Assembly: GCA_016179685.1 (NCBI GenBank)
Contig: JACPCR010000114.1
Coordinates: forward strand, 1 to 40,850
DNA from: Planctomycetota bacterium
GTDB lineage: Bacteria > Planctomycetota > PUPC01 > JACPCR01
Length of the DNA: 40,850 bases
Direction of reading: 5' to 3'
In this document: positions 23,894-32,102 of the stretch, in pieces
Position numbering within the stretch: position 1 is the stretch's first letter
Layout: every line of letters starts with the position of its first letter
Made by a program: the position numbers and the translations under genes
Notes under the pieces: generated by a model
Database searches by the model: none
Told to the model about the DNA's origin: nothing
The model's input: the letters and a program-made list of their open reading frames with translations, nothing else

Positions 23894-26800
23894 CTTCCGG
23901 GGCTGGTCCTGGAGGGACTGGGCTTCGGCCTCCATGCCGGCCCCTGCGTACAGCTCGCGCAGGAATCGGCGGGCCTGGTCGTTGTCGGGCTGGGCGGCCA
24001 GAAGCTCCTCCAGCTCGAGGACCAGTTCCTGGCTTTTTTCTTGCTCGATGAGAAGGTCAATGAGCAGCTTCCGGATTTCCTGCTGGCTGTCGTTCTGCAG
24101 AAGGATGCGCCTGGCCTCTTCCATCGCTTCGATCTTCGATCCGGTCTGGTAGAGGCACATGGCGTAGAAGAGACGGTCGTCGAGGCCGTAGGGGAGGATT
24201 TCGAGGGCAGTGCGGAACTCACGGGCCGCGTCGGCGAGGCGGCCGAGCCTGAGGAAGGCGAGCCCGCGCACGTGGTGTCCTTTTTCGGAGCCCGGGCTGA
24301 GGCGGGCCGCGTGCCGGAAAGCGGCATCGGCCTCCCGGGCCTTGCCCAACGATTCTTGGGCGGCGCCGAGCAGGAGGTGGGCCTCGGGCAGGTCCGGGGC
24401 CATCTGGACGGCGGCCTGGGCCTGGACGGCCGCGTCCCCGCTGACGCTCGACTCGGTGACGAGCGCCTCCGCGAGGGCGATGCGGATGCGGCCGGAGCGA
24501 GGAAAGTCCTGTGCGGCCTGCCGGCAACGCTCCACGCGGTCCGGCCCGGCCCTTAGGGCGTTGAAGAGCGAGGCGGCCTCCTCCTCGGCGAGCGGAACGG
24601 CGTCCGGGCTGACGCCGCCGAAGACCCTGAGGCCCGGGGCGACCAGAAGCAGGCCGCGTTCGACCAGAACACCGGCGGCGGATACGGTCGACAGCTCCAC
24701 GGAAGGCAGCCGAGGCATGAGGGCGAAGCCGGCCTTGAGGCCCGCGGCTCGTGCGGCCGCGATGAAGAGGGCGGCGTTCTCGTCGGGCGTGAAACGCGCC
24801 CGCGGATTCGAGTTGAGGAGCTGAAAACTCTCCTCGACGGTCCGGGCCGAGGAGAAGTCGAGCCTGGGCCGGAGGGTGAGCCAGGCCGCCAGGGCATGGG
24901 CCTGTTCGAGGGGGCCGTCGCATCCGATCGTCATGGCCCGGGCCCAAGAGTCCATCGCGGGCGCGGCCGCGAAGGGACCGCTCAGGCCTCCGCTGGAGAC
25001 GCCGCTCGGAGGCCCGGCCGGGAACGAGATGCGGCTGAGCTCCTGCTGGCTGATCCGGCGGAGTGAGGCGAGCATTTGGGTCCGGCTCTCCTCGTTCGGC
25101 TCGAGGCCAGCGAGAAAGCGTGCGGCGGCCAAGAGGTCCATCTTCGGCTCGGGGAAATCGGGCCGTTCCCATTCGCGGGTCAGGGCTTCGATGCCGCGGC
25201 GTGCCCGCTCGCGCTGAGACGCGGCCATCTCGGACGCCCGGAAGGGGCCAGCCGTCCGCCAGAAGGCCAGGTAGCCCAACAGCCAGTCGAGCCCGCGGTC
25301 AAGAACTTGAGAAGCTGGAAGAGAGGGGATGTCCCGCTGAGACACCTCTTGGTGGTTGGTCTCGGCCATCCGGCGGGCCTCCTCTTCACCGGCCAGGACG
25401 GCGAGGAGATCGAGGTCCGGCCCCTTGGGCCGGAAGAGGCCAGCGACGGGTCGGAGGGCTTCAATGGCCTCGGCCGACCTGCCCTGGAGGGCGCGGGAGA
25501 GGGCCAGGCCCCAGGCTGTGGCCGGGTATCGCGGCGACCAACGCCGGGCCTCGAGGAACTCCTCCTCGGCCCGGTCATCCTGGCTGCGGGAGAGCGAGAC
25601 GGCCCCCAGCACGGTGTGGGCCGCTGCCCGCAGATACCGCTCATCCGGGTCGAGCGGGCCGGGAAGGGAGATGACGAGCCTCTGGGCCCACAGCTCGGCC
25701 TGATCGGTCTGCCCGAGCTTCCAGTAGCAGGCCGCACGGAGGGGAAAGTCCTCGAGCAAAGGAATCCTCGCCTCGTCCTGCTTCAGGAAGGTCCTCACCG
25801 CCTCCAGCTCGCCTCGCTCGATCAGCCAGGCCAGATAGGAAGCCCGGAAGCGTGCGTCGCCCGCCCGGGGCCGTTCGAAGGAAATCTGCGCCGCGCGGGT
25901 TGCCCACTCCGATGCCTCTTCGAGGTGGCCGGAGAGCCGGGCGGCCACGGCCCGATACCAGACCACCTGCGCCGGCGCCAGGGCATCCCATTCCAGCACG
26001 TACTCCAGATGCGAAATCGCCTCGTCGAGAAGCACGAGGTCCGTCTTGAGCGCCCGCAAGTCGTGCCAGGAACACAGGATTCCAGTCTGACGCCGAGCAC
26101 GCTCCTGGACTGAATCGATCAAGACCTCGGCCAGGGTGCGCCGGGCCGACAGGTAGGCCGGATCGCTCTCGACGGCGGCTCGAAGGTCTTCCACGGCCAG
26201 AAAATCCAGGAGCGCCTCTGGCCTCGGGGCCCGGAGAGCCTCAACGAGGCCGCCGGGCGATTGCCCGTTGGCGTTGAGGAGCACCGAGTGCGAGGCGACA
26301 TGGATTTCCGGACGGGTGGGGAACAGATCCCGCCCGCGGGCTATGGCCGTTCGGGCCGTCTCCAACTGGCCCACGCTCAGGCAGGCCATGGCATACGCGG
26401 CGTAACCCTCGGGACTCCGCTCGCCCAGTTCGAGCGACTTGCCCAGCGCGTCGGCCGCCTGCCCATAGGCGCCGAGGCTGACCCAGGCGAGACCGAGCTC
26501 CCGGTGGAGACTTGCGCTCCGGGGGCTGGCTTCGATCTGGCGCAGGCAAAGCGACACCGCTTCGTGCGCCGTCCGCTCGGCCGTCTCGGGCCGTGAAAGG
26601 CGATAGAGCAGACGCGTCAGGCGGCGGTAGTCCTCCGCCGTCGGATTGACCCGAAGTTCCTGCCGGAGTCGAACAATGTCCTCGTGGCCAAAGGCCGGAT
26701 TCCGGTCCAGAAGGTCCTCCCAGCCGACCCGGGTCAGTACCAGCTCCTCGGGCGGCCCGACCGGGAGCTGCAAGCTCGCCAGCAGGCGGCTGCGGCCCGG

Positions 26801-26935
26801 AAGCTGGCCCTCTCCTTGAAGGAGGTTGGCGGCAGCCATCAGCCCAACAAGTATTCGGCGTCGTAAGTGCGGCCGCACTTCCAGTCCCGCACACTGAAGG
26901 GGCTTCCGTCGGAAGACTCGAGCCAGATTTTTCAT
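23891..26935 (-). CDS. Exported TPR-repeat protein
   Basis: A 1,014-residue frame rich in tetratricopeptide-like helices, for example L-G-L-A-W-V-S-L-G-A-Y-G-Q-A, R-G-L-A-F-L-R-L-G-R-L-A-D-A-A-R-E-F and L-Y-Q-T-G-S-K-I-E-A. Between the N-terminal and C-terminal TPR blocks a segment F-T-P-D-E-N-A-A-L-F-I-A-A-A-R-A-A-G-L resembles a degenerate transglutaminase-like fold without obvious catalytic residues. The likely true start is GTG 26878 (M-R-P-H-L-R-R-R then I-L-V-G-L-M-A-A-A-N-L-L), which gives a good signal peptide; the ATG at 26935 adds 19 residues. TPR proteins mediate protein contacts; the partner is unknown. No operon partner is visible. Confidence 0.8.
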   Translation of the reverse strand: MKNLARVFRRKPLQCAGLEVRPHLRRRILVGLMAAANLLQGEGQLPGRSRLLASLQLPVGPPEELVLTRVGWEDLLDRNPAFGHEDIVRLRQELRVNPTAEDYRRLTRLLYRLSRPETAERTAHEAVSLCLRQIEASPRSASLHRELGLAWVSLGAYGQAADALGKSLELGERSPEGYAAYAMACLSVGQLETARTAIARGRDLFPTRPEIHVASHSVLLNANGQSPGGLVEALRAPRPEALLDFLAVEDLRAAVESDPAYLSARRTLAEVLIDSVQERARRQTGILCSWHDLRALKTDLVLLDEAISHLEYVLEWDALAPAQVVWYRAVAARLSGHLEEASEWATRAAQISFERPRAGDARFRASYLAWLIERGELEAVRTFLKQDEARIPLLEDFPLRAACYWKLGQTDQAELWAQRLVISLPGPLDPDERYLRAAAHTVLGAVSLSRSQDDRAEEEFLEARRWSPRYPATAWGLALSRALQGRSAEAIEALRPVAGLFRPKGPDLDLLAVLAGEEEARRMAETNHQEVSQRDIPSLPASQVLDRGLDWLLGYLAFWRTAGPFRASEMAASQRERARRGIEALTREWERPDFPEPKMDLLAAARFLAGLEPNEESRTQMLASLRRISQQELSRISFPAGPPSGVSSGGLSGPFAAAPAMDSWARAMTIGCDGPLEQAHALAAWLTLRPRLDFSSARTVEESFQLLNSNPRARFTPDENAALFIAAARAAGLKAGFALMPRLPSVELSTVSAAGVLVERGLLLVAPGLRVFGGVSPDAVPLAEEEAASLFNALRAGPDRVERCRQAAQDFPRSGRIRIALAEALVTESSVSGDAAVQAQAAVQMAPDLPEAHLLLGAAQESLGKAREADAAFRHAARLSPGSEKGHHVRGLAFLRLGRLADAAREFRTALEILPYGLDDRLFYAMCLYQTGSKIEAMEEARRILLQNDSQQEIRKLLIDLLIEQEKSQELVLELEELLAAQPDNDQARRFLRELYAGAGMEAEAQSLQDQPRK
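26865..26880. repeat. AAGTGCGGCCGCACTT palindrome
   Basis: A perfect 16-bp palindrome at the extreme 5' end of the TPR frame, covering the GTG at 26878. It shares its core with the hairpins at 29426 and 31633. Its place on the start codon argues for either a repeat in the leader of the gene or an affected start. Confidence 0.6.
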
Positions 26936-26972
26936 AACTCTCTATATTAAAATGATTAAGGCGAAATAGCGT

Positions 26973-27167
26973 AACTTCTCAAAAGGTGGCCGAAGCGCTG
27001 ACGCGCTTCGCTACGAAGCTCAGGGCTGACACCCGGGGAACGTAGGCGATGCCCTTGCGGGCTTCGCCGAAGCGCTGACGCGCTTCGCTACGAAAATCCA
27101 TGAAGTGCTGAATCATCATCGGTTATGAAATCGGGCGGGTTCATCTCCCCGAACGTATTGAGAAGTT
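26973..27167. mobile_element. MITE-like element, copy 3 (195 bp, inverted)
   Basis: Right terminal repeat at 27144-27167 and a partial left one at 26973-26984 (GTAACTTCTC). The internal block near 27115-27143 is the reverse complement of that in copy 1. It contains GCGAAGCGCGTCAGCGCTTCGG-like hairpins twice. No ORF of its own. It occupies most of the 26936-27233 gap between the TPR and SixA genes; the rest holds nothing I can name. Confidence 0.7.
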
Positions 27168-27233
27168 ACGAAAAAGCCCCTGTAATTCGCTGGGTTTTCT
27201 TGTTTCGGTCCCGGTCAATCGAACCGTACTAAC

Positions 27234-27752
27234 TTATCTGTCTGAGGCAACGCTTTGCTCACCAAGAGATTCCAGCGCCTTGGGCGGCATGAGCCACCGC
27301 AGCATGGCCCGCTCCTCTTCGCGCCGGGACGTCACATCGAGAAGAATAAGACCTGCCTTCTTCAGGTCGATGCCCAGTCCGGGGTCCCCGCAAATCCACA
27401 GGGAAGCCAGCTCGCTGAGGGTCGGCTCATGCCCGACGACCAGGAGGGAACGGCTGCGGGGCAACTCGAGAATGGCCCGGCGGATCGCGTGGCTATCCCC
27501 CCGATACAGCGTGTCCAGCTCCACCAGAGGTGGACTCCCCAGCGCCCGGGCCGCTATTTCGGCGGTCTCCCGTGCCCGTGCCGCCGGGCTGGTGACCACG
27601 TGCTCGACGGACACTCCGAGGCGTTGCATGCCCGCGGCAATTTTTTCCATCTTCTTCCTGCCTTCTCGGGTCAGAGCCCGATCGAAGTCCGAGGTCACGG
27701 ACGGGTGGTCTCGGTCCACCGCGATCGCATGTCGCAAAAGGTAAAGGTCCAT
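27234..27752 (-). CDS. sixA: SixA-type phosphohistidine phosphatase
   Basis: A 172-residue histidine-phosphatase-superfamily protein: L-Y-L-L-R-H-A-I-A (RHG-type catalytic His), T-S-P-A-A-R-A-R-E-T-A-E, and G-H-E-P-T-L with the second His. SixA removes phosphate from histidine of phosphotransfer proteins. The longer frame to 28952 is antisense to the Gfo/Idh gene and is rejected; ATG 27752 has a GAGGG Shine-Dalgarno. It is divergent from the Gfo/Idh gene at 27885. Confidence 0.85.
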   Translation of the reverse strand: MDLYLLRHAIAVDRDHPSVTSDFDRALTREGRKKMEKIAAGMQRLGVSVEHVVTSPAARARETAEIAARALGSPPLVELDTLYRGDSHAIRRAILELPRSRSLLVVGHEPTLSELASLWICGDPGLGIDLKKAGLILLDVTSRREEERAMLRWLMPPKALESLGEQSVASDR

Positions 27753-27884
27753 GTCGGCCCTCGTAGGTTGGCCATGAGTTTCGTGCGGAGAAGACCGTTT
27801 TTCAAGTGTTGCGCGAGGTGTTGAACATCCCGTATCATGCGTCCGCAGACAACCGATCCCATCGTTCGAACACCGAGGAGAGCC

Positions 27885-28943
27885 ATGTCCAATTCGCTGA
27901 AATATCGCGTCAGCATCGTCGGCCTGACCGGGATTGGAGCGGGCAGCCCGATGGCGGAGGGTCCCGCGGGCTTCGGCGCGAACATGCCGCATTCTCACGC
28001 GACGTCCTATTCCCACGTGCCCGAGACGGAGGTGGTCGGGGCCTGCGACCTGGTCCCGGAACGGCTGGAGGAGTTCGTGAGGAACTGGTCCGCGACATGG
28101 CCGCGCCTCAAGGGATATCGGGACTTCAGGCAGATGCTCGAGGAGCAGAAGCCGGACATCCTCAGCGTGGTGACCTCGGACAACCGTCATGCGGACATCG
28201 TGGTCCACGCGGCCGAGGCGGGGGTCCGCGGCATCTTCTGCGAGAAACCGATCGCCACGTGCCTGGCGGACGCGGACCGGATGATCGAGGCGGTGAAGCG
28301 GCGGGGGTGCGTGATGACCATCAACCACTCGCGGCGCTGGTATCCCATCTTCCACCAAGTGAAGGCCGAGGTGGCCAAGGGAGCGATCGGCGAGCTGAAG
28401 CGCATCACGCTCAATTTCGGCGGACCCAGGGCCATCTTGTTCCGCAATGGCACGCACATGATCGACATGATCTGCTTCCTGGCCGATTCGGACCCCGAGT
28501 GGGTGTTCGCCGAGCTGGACCCTGGCTACGAGGACTACTGGCCTTACCGCGGGGACGGCGGGCGAAATGCGGACCTCGAGCCCGGATGCTCCGGCTACAT
28601 TCACTTCCGAAACGGAGTGCGGGCCTTCTATAACGGCTCGAAGGGCTTGACGCCCCGCCGGGGCTGGGAGTTGACGGGCACGCAGGGATGGGTGCTGGTG
28701 GATGACCAGCACGCCGAGGTGGGAACGGCGGCCGGCACACGCTTGATCTGCTCGGAGAGCCGCACTGCCCAGGGAACGCCGGCCGCTATCCGCGATCTGA
28801 TCCGGGTCATGGAGAACGGGGGCAGGACCGTCTCGCCGCCCGAGGAGGCCCGGAAGACGCTGGAGGTGATCCTTGGCTTCCTGGCCTCGCAGAAGCTCGG
28901 CAATGTGCGGATCAATCTGCCGCTGGATGAAGCCAAGGTTTAG
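27885..28943 (+). CDS. Gfo/Idh/MocA family oxidoreductase
   Basis: A 352-residue oxidoreductase of the Gfo/Idh/MocA superfamily. N-terminal V-S-I-V-G-L-T-G-I-G-A-G-S replaces the usual G-x-G-x-x-G and is somewhat unusual. F-C-E-K-P-I-A-T carries the E-K-P Lys; R-N-G-T-H-M-I-D-M and W-V-L-V-D-D follow. Expected to bind NAD(P) and act on a sugar or inositol-type substrate. The ATG at 27885 has GGAGA directly upstream, favoured over an ATG at 27837. The TAG is at the base of the hairpin at 28943. Confidence 0.85.
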   Translation: MSNSLKYRVSIVGLTGIGAGSPMAEGPAGFGANMPHSHATSYSHVPETEVVGACDLVPERLEEFVRNWSATWPRLKGYRDFRQMLEEQKPDILSVVTSDNRHADIVVHAAEAGVRGIFCEKPIATCLADADRMIEAVKRRGCVMTINHSRRWYPIFHQVKAEVAKGAIGELKRITLNFGGPRAILFRNGTHMIDMICFLADSDPEWVFAELDPGYEDYWPYRGDGGRNADLEPGCSGYIHFRNGVRAFYNGSKGLTPRRGWELTGTQGWVLVDDQHAEVGTAAGTRLICSESRTAQGTPAAIRDLIRVMENGGRTVSPPEEARKTLEVILGFLASQKLGNVRINLPLDEAKV

Positions 28944-29010
28944 CGAAGCCATGCGTCAAAGCGAAGCGCATGGTGCATGGCTTCGCCAAAAGGCTTTGCT
29001 TCGCAAAGCC
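28943..29010. terminator. Two hairpins between convergent genes
   Basis: First: arms GCGAAGCCATGC at 28943-28954 and 28975-28986, starting at the last base of the Gfo/Idh stop. Second: GGCTTTGC-TTC-GCAAAGCC at 28992-29010. They separate the convergent Gfo/Idh and tatA genes and could stop transcription from both sides; no clear U-run follows. Confidence 0.55.
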
Positions 29011-29017
29011 GAACTTC

Positions 29018-29212
29018 TTACTTCGAATCGGCCTTCGGCAACGGCGGCTTCTGAACCTCGTCTTCCGTCTCCCTCAAGCCCTTCTTGAACTCATTGACGG
29101 AGCGCCCCAGGCTGCGGGCGACGTCCGGCAGACGTGCTCCGAACAGCAGAAGAGCGACGACGAGAATGATGAGCAGCTCCGGCAAGCCGATATTGCCCAG
29201 GAACGCTAACAT
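29018..29212 (-). CDS. tatA: TatA/E twin-arginine translocase subunit
   Basis: A 64-residue TatA: the N-terminal membrane helix L-P-E-L-L-I-I-L-V-V-A-L-L-L-F-G, an F-G-A-R-L-P hinge, then an amphipathic helix (A-R-S-L-G-R-S-V-N-E-F-K-K-G) and a short acidic, Pro-rich tail. It forms the pore of the Tat pathway for folded proteins. ATG 29212 is chosen because GGAGG lies 9 nt upstream; TTG 29227 would overlap that signal. No tatB/tatC is in the window. Confidence 0.9.
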   Translation of the reverse strand: MLAFLGNIGLPELLIILVVALLLFGARLPDVARSLGRSVNEFKKGLRETEDEVQKPPLPKADSK

Positions 29213-29469
29213 GCTGCAGTCCTCCAAGAGATGAGGCGGCGGGGGGAATGCTGCCGGATAAGTATTACTATAGCAAAGGCCGCAACGCAGTTCAACAACC
29301 GAAACGACGTGCCAGCCGTACGGAATAGGCGGTGATGGCGGCGTAAGGGCGCTCTGATGCAGCCCCCCGCATCCCCACCCACGCGCACGACGATAGGGAG
29401 CCTGCGGAGGGAGGGGTTTCCGGCCAGCACACGCGTAAGAAAGTGCGGCTGCACTTCCTTACGCGTGTG
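29213..29469. other. Intergenic region upstream of tatA
   Basis: About 257 bases between the SCO1-type stop and tatA. Apart from the 46-bp hairpin at 29426-29471, I see only an undifferentiated G+C-rich leader; a promoter for tatA must be here, but I cannot place it. Confidence 0.45.
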
Positions 29470-29471
29470 CT
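29426..29471. repeat. 46-bp hairpin over SCO1 stop, AAGTGCGG core
   Basis: Perfect outer arms of 14 bp (AGCACACGCGTAAG and its complement at 29458-29471) enclose AAAGTGCGGCTGCACTTC. The outer arm overlaps the first two bases of the TAG of the SCO1-DUF420 gene as read on the plus strand (29470-29472). The core is shared with 26865 and 31633. It is not followed by a U-run. Confidence 0.7.
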
Positions 29472-30498
29472 AGCGGCAGTAGAGCATCCAGTAAATCACA
29501 ACACCCGTGACGGAAACGTAGAGCCAGATGGGGAGCGTCCAGCGAGCTATCCGAGCGTGCCGGCCGAATTCCTTCCGAGTCGCCCGGTAAAGAGTCACCA
29601 GGGCCAGAACGGGGACAGTGGCTGCCAAGACAGTATGGGAGACAAGAATGGTGAAGTACACGGGCCGTATCCAACCCGTTCCCTGGAATTGGGTTGCGCC
29701 GTGATGAGAATGATAATAGAGGTATGAGATCAGGAAGGTGATCGATACTCCGAAGGCCGCAGTCATGCAGCACCGGTGAGGCATGACTCGTTTCCATCGG
29801 ATGAAGGCAAAACCGGCGATCAACAGGACGGCGCTGGCGGCATTGAGACACGCGTTCAGCGGCGGAAACACGGTCAGAGGCAGGAACGGGGGCTTCCGGC
29901 CGAGCAAGGCATAGGTGTCCGCTCTCAGCCGTGCCTGTGCCTCTGCGTCGTTTCCATCGTAGTATCCCCGGATGTGGCCTGCCGCGTCCACGAGCATGAA
30001 GCGGGTATCGTGGAGGATGGCGCTCCCGGGGTCGCCGCCCGTATCCTCGACGGTCAGGTGGAAGCTCCCCGTCACCAAGTGATAAATTTCGGCCTTCCGA
30101 CCCGTGAGAAAGAGCCAGCGGCCAGGCTCAGCGCCATAGCCGCGCGCATATTCAGCGAGAACCTGCGGCGTGTCCCATTCCGGGTCCACGGAAAACGTCA
30201 CGAATCGCACGGCTCGCGGCAGTTCCTTCTGAAGCCGAGCCATCTGGCGCGACAGGATCGGACAGGGCCCGGCGCACCGGGTGAAGATGAAATCCGCCAG
30301 CCAGACCGAGCCCCGGATGTCCGAGGACTTCACGCTCATGCCGCTGGATTCGGTCAGCTCGAAATCCGGTATCACACCCAGGTCAGCCAGACGAAGACTG
30401 TCCAGCCCGGAATACTCGATCCCCTGCGCTCGGGCCGACTGGGGAGACATCGCCGCCAAAACGAAAAGAAACAGGAGCTTTTCAAAACATCTCATCAT
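29470..30498 (-). CDS. SCO1/SenC-DUF420 fusion protein
   Basis: A 342-residue two-domain protein. Signal peptide (L-L-F-L-F-V-L-A-A-M-S-P) then a thioredoxin-fold SCO1 domain with the copper site C-A-G-P-C and a distal H-D-T-R-F; SCO1 proteins deliver copper to cytochrome c oxidase. The second half is DUF420, with four membrane helices and the ending R-W-T-L-P-I-W-L-Y-V-S-V-T-G-V-V. The two are usually separate neighbouring genes; here they are one chain, so the SCO1 domain should face the periplasm. ATG 30498 and 30495 are both possible. The ABC permease lies upstream. Confidence 0.85.
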   Translation of the reverse strand: MMRCFEKLLFLFVLAAMSPQSARAQGIEYSGLDSLRLADLGVIPDFELTESSGMSVKSSDIRGSVWLADFIFTRCAGPCPILSRQMARLQKELPRAVRFVTFSVDPEWDTPQVLAEYARGYGAEPGRWLFLTGRKAEIYHLVTGSFHLTVEDTGGDPGSAILHDTRFMLVDAAGHIRGYYDGNDAEAQARLRADTYALLGRKPPFLPLTVFPPLNACLNAASAVLLIAGFAFIRWKRVMPHRCCMTAAFGVSITFLISYLYYHSHHGATQFQGTGWIRPVYFTILVSHTVLAATVPVLALVTLYRATRKEFGRHARIARWTLPIWLYVSVTGVVIYWMLYCR

Positions 30499-30563
30499 GA
30501 GCTTCGAGATGTGGGATTTCCAGGACTGGAACGGGACGATTCTGACAGCGTCTGTCCACTTCT

Positions 30564-30682
30564 GCCCGCTTTCGCAGTCCTGAATCTTGAGTCCCGAGTC
30601 CTAAAGACTGAAAATTGAGTCCGCAGGCACTGCTTACTCATGACGGATGACTTTCCCCTGTCCCTTCTGCCCGCTTCTCGCT
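30564..30682. repeat. Dispersed repeat, copy 1
   Basis: About 119 bp in the 194-bp gap between the SCO1-DUF420 and permease genes. Starting GCCCGCTTTCG and ending CCCGCTTCTCGCT, it recurs with scattered changes at 32101-32205 in the same orientation. Shared landmarks include CCTAAAGACTGAA, GGCACTGCT and ATGACTTTCCCCTGTCC. It is not coding. Confidence 0.65.
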
Positions 30683-30691
30683 CCACGCTGC

Positions 30692-31582
30692 TCACCTTCC
30701 GGTCTCCCTTCCATGTGCGATGAGAGCGGTGGCGAGGACCATCGCCAGGGCGAAGGCTGCGGAGACCAGTGCCGACGTTCCGAGCGACGGTAGATCGGGG
30801 ACGCGTGCCAGGTCGGCGGCATAGAGGGCATGGCGTATGGCTGCCAGGCCATAAGTCAGGGGATTGATCGTCATGAGCCCGCGAATCCAGGCGTGTGCGC
30901 CTGCCGCGGGGAAAAACGCGCCCGAGAGCAGCCACATCGGCATCAGCAGGAGATTCATGATGGCGTGGAAACCCGCCACGGAGTCCATTTTCCAGGCGAT
31001 GAGGAAGCCCAGGCCCGTCAGTCCGAACCCGACGAGGCAGAGCAACGCCGCCGTCACTCCCAGGGAGGCGGCAGACACGGCAATTCCCAGGGCGGGGGCC
31101 AGGAACAGGAACAGGAGAGCCTGGACGACACCCACCACGGTGCCCCCGATCAGCTTTCCCAGGACCAGGGCGAAGAGCGGCACGGGGGATACCAGGACTC
31201 CCTGGAGAAAACCTTCCTTCCGGTCCTCGATGATCGAAATGGTCGAGAAGATGGAGGCGAAGAGCAGAATCAGGACCAAGGTGCCCGGATAGAAGTATTC
31301 CAGGTAGTCCATACGGGCCGGCGATCTGGTCGCCTCCTGCGCCTGTCCTCCGGGCACACTGGCGACGGAGACGACACCTGCACCAGTCGCGGGGAGTGAG
31401 GTCTCAGGGGGCTGGAACGAGTTTCTTAGACCCAGGCCGAAGAGAAGCCAGAAGACCAGAGGCGTTCCCAGGGCGCCCACGACTCGGTTCTTCTGACGGA
31501 AGAATCGCACCACCTCGCGCCAGGCGAGCGTCCACAAGGGAAGCCAGAAACAGGGTTGCGGAACGTCTGCTAATGTATTCAT
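30692..31582 (-). CDS. ABC-2 type transporter permease
   Basis: A 296-residue ABC-2 permease with six membrane helices: F-W-L-L-F-G-L-G-L, L-V-L-I-L-L-F-A-S-I-F-S, L-L-F-L-F-L-A-P-A-L-G-I, and the conserved L-L-L-M-P-M-W-L-L-S-G-A-F-F-P plus N-P-L-T-Y near the C-terminus. The I-I-E-D-R-K-E-G-F-L-Q-G motif fits the DrrB/NatB-type subfamily. The likely ATPase partner is at 39221, in the same strand but separated by 7.6 kb. Cargo is unknown. Close to the SCO1-DUF420 gene, it could serve respiratory-complex assembly. Confidence 0.85.
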   Translation of the reverse strand: MNTLADVPQPCFWLPLWTLAWREVVRFFRQKNRVVGALGTPLVFWLLFGLGLRNSFQPPETSLPATGAGVVSVASVPGGQAQEATRSPARMDYLEYFYPGTLVLILLFASIFSTISIIEDRKEGFLQGVLVSPVPLFALVLGKLIGGTVVGVVQALLFLFLAPALGIAVSAASLGVTAALLCLVGFGLTGLGFLIAWKMDSVAGFHAIMNLLLMPMWLLSGAFFPAAGAHAWIRGLMTINPLTYGLAAIRHALYAADLARVPDLPSLGTSALVSAAFALAMVLATALIAHGRETGR

Positions 31583-31632
31583 GAATTTCAGTCAGGGATA
31601 ATATGACAAATCCGGTCAACATAGCAATCGCG

Positions 31633-31682
31633 CGAGTACACGAGTTCGCAAGTGCACCCGCACTTCCAAACTCGAGTACTCG
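31633..31682. repeat. Imperfect hairpin with AAGTGC core
   Basis: Arms CGAGTACACGAGTT and AACTCGAGTACTCG (13 of 14 pair) enclose CGCAAGTGC-ACCC-GCACTTCC-like inner bases. The inner core is the same as at 26865 and 29426, but the outer arms are different, which suggests that any flanking stem can carry this core. Confidence 0.55.
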
Positions 31683-31774
31683 ACGAGCCTCGGAGCACAG
31701 CTCAGCCGAACCAGGGGGCCAGGGACGAGGGACAAGGGACTGACACCTGACACCAGATGCCAGGCGTGCGGATG

Positions 31775-31798
31775 TCTCCCCAAACTAATTGAGAAGTT
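31775..31798. mobile_element. Solitary MITE terminal repeat
   Basis: A 24-bp match to the right terminal repeat of the MITE-like family (ending AATTGAGAAGTT) with two changes. The rest of the element is missing and the 61-bp array begins 11 bp later. Confidence 0.55.
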
Positions 31799-31808
31799 GC
31801 CTCCTGTC

Positions 31809-32102
31809 CCCGCAGACGCGCACGACGCCCCATGCGGCCGGCGCAGCGGCCGCACTACATACGCCCACCCCAGCAGACACGCATGCTGCCCCATGCGGCC
31901 GGCGCAGCGGCCGCACTACATACGCCCACCCGCACTTACGCGCACACTGCCCCATGCGGCCGGCGCAGCGGCCGCACTACATACGCCCACCCGCACTTAC
32001 GCGCATGCTGCCCCATGCGGCCGGCGCAGCGGCCGCACTGCATACGCCCACCCCAGCAGACACGCATGCTGCCCCATGCGGCCGGCGCAGCGGCCGCACT
32101 GC
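31809..32102. repeat. REP-like array with 61-bp period, five units
   Basis: Five units with strictly constant 61-bp spacing (anchors at 31832, 31893, 31954, 32015, 32076). Each holds CATGCGGCCGGCGCAGCGG, then CCGCACTAC or CACTGC. On the minus strand it is GTAG plus a TGCGGCC/GGCCGCA hairpin; the last two units have GCAG. The spacers alternate between two types, CCCCAGCAGACACGCATG and CCCGCACTTACGCGCA. It resembles a REP/BIME array, but no RAYT gene is present. Confidence 0.75.

Noticed and set aside
25076..26113. 345-aa plus-strand ORF over the TPR gene
   Set aside because: Antisense shadow without recognisable domain or Shine-Dalgarno.
27753..28952. N-terminal extension of the SixA frame
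   Set aside because: It is antisense to the Gfo/Idh gene; the SixA fold starts at M-D-L-Y-L-L-R-H with a Shine-Dalgarno at 27752.
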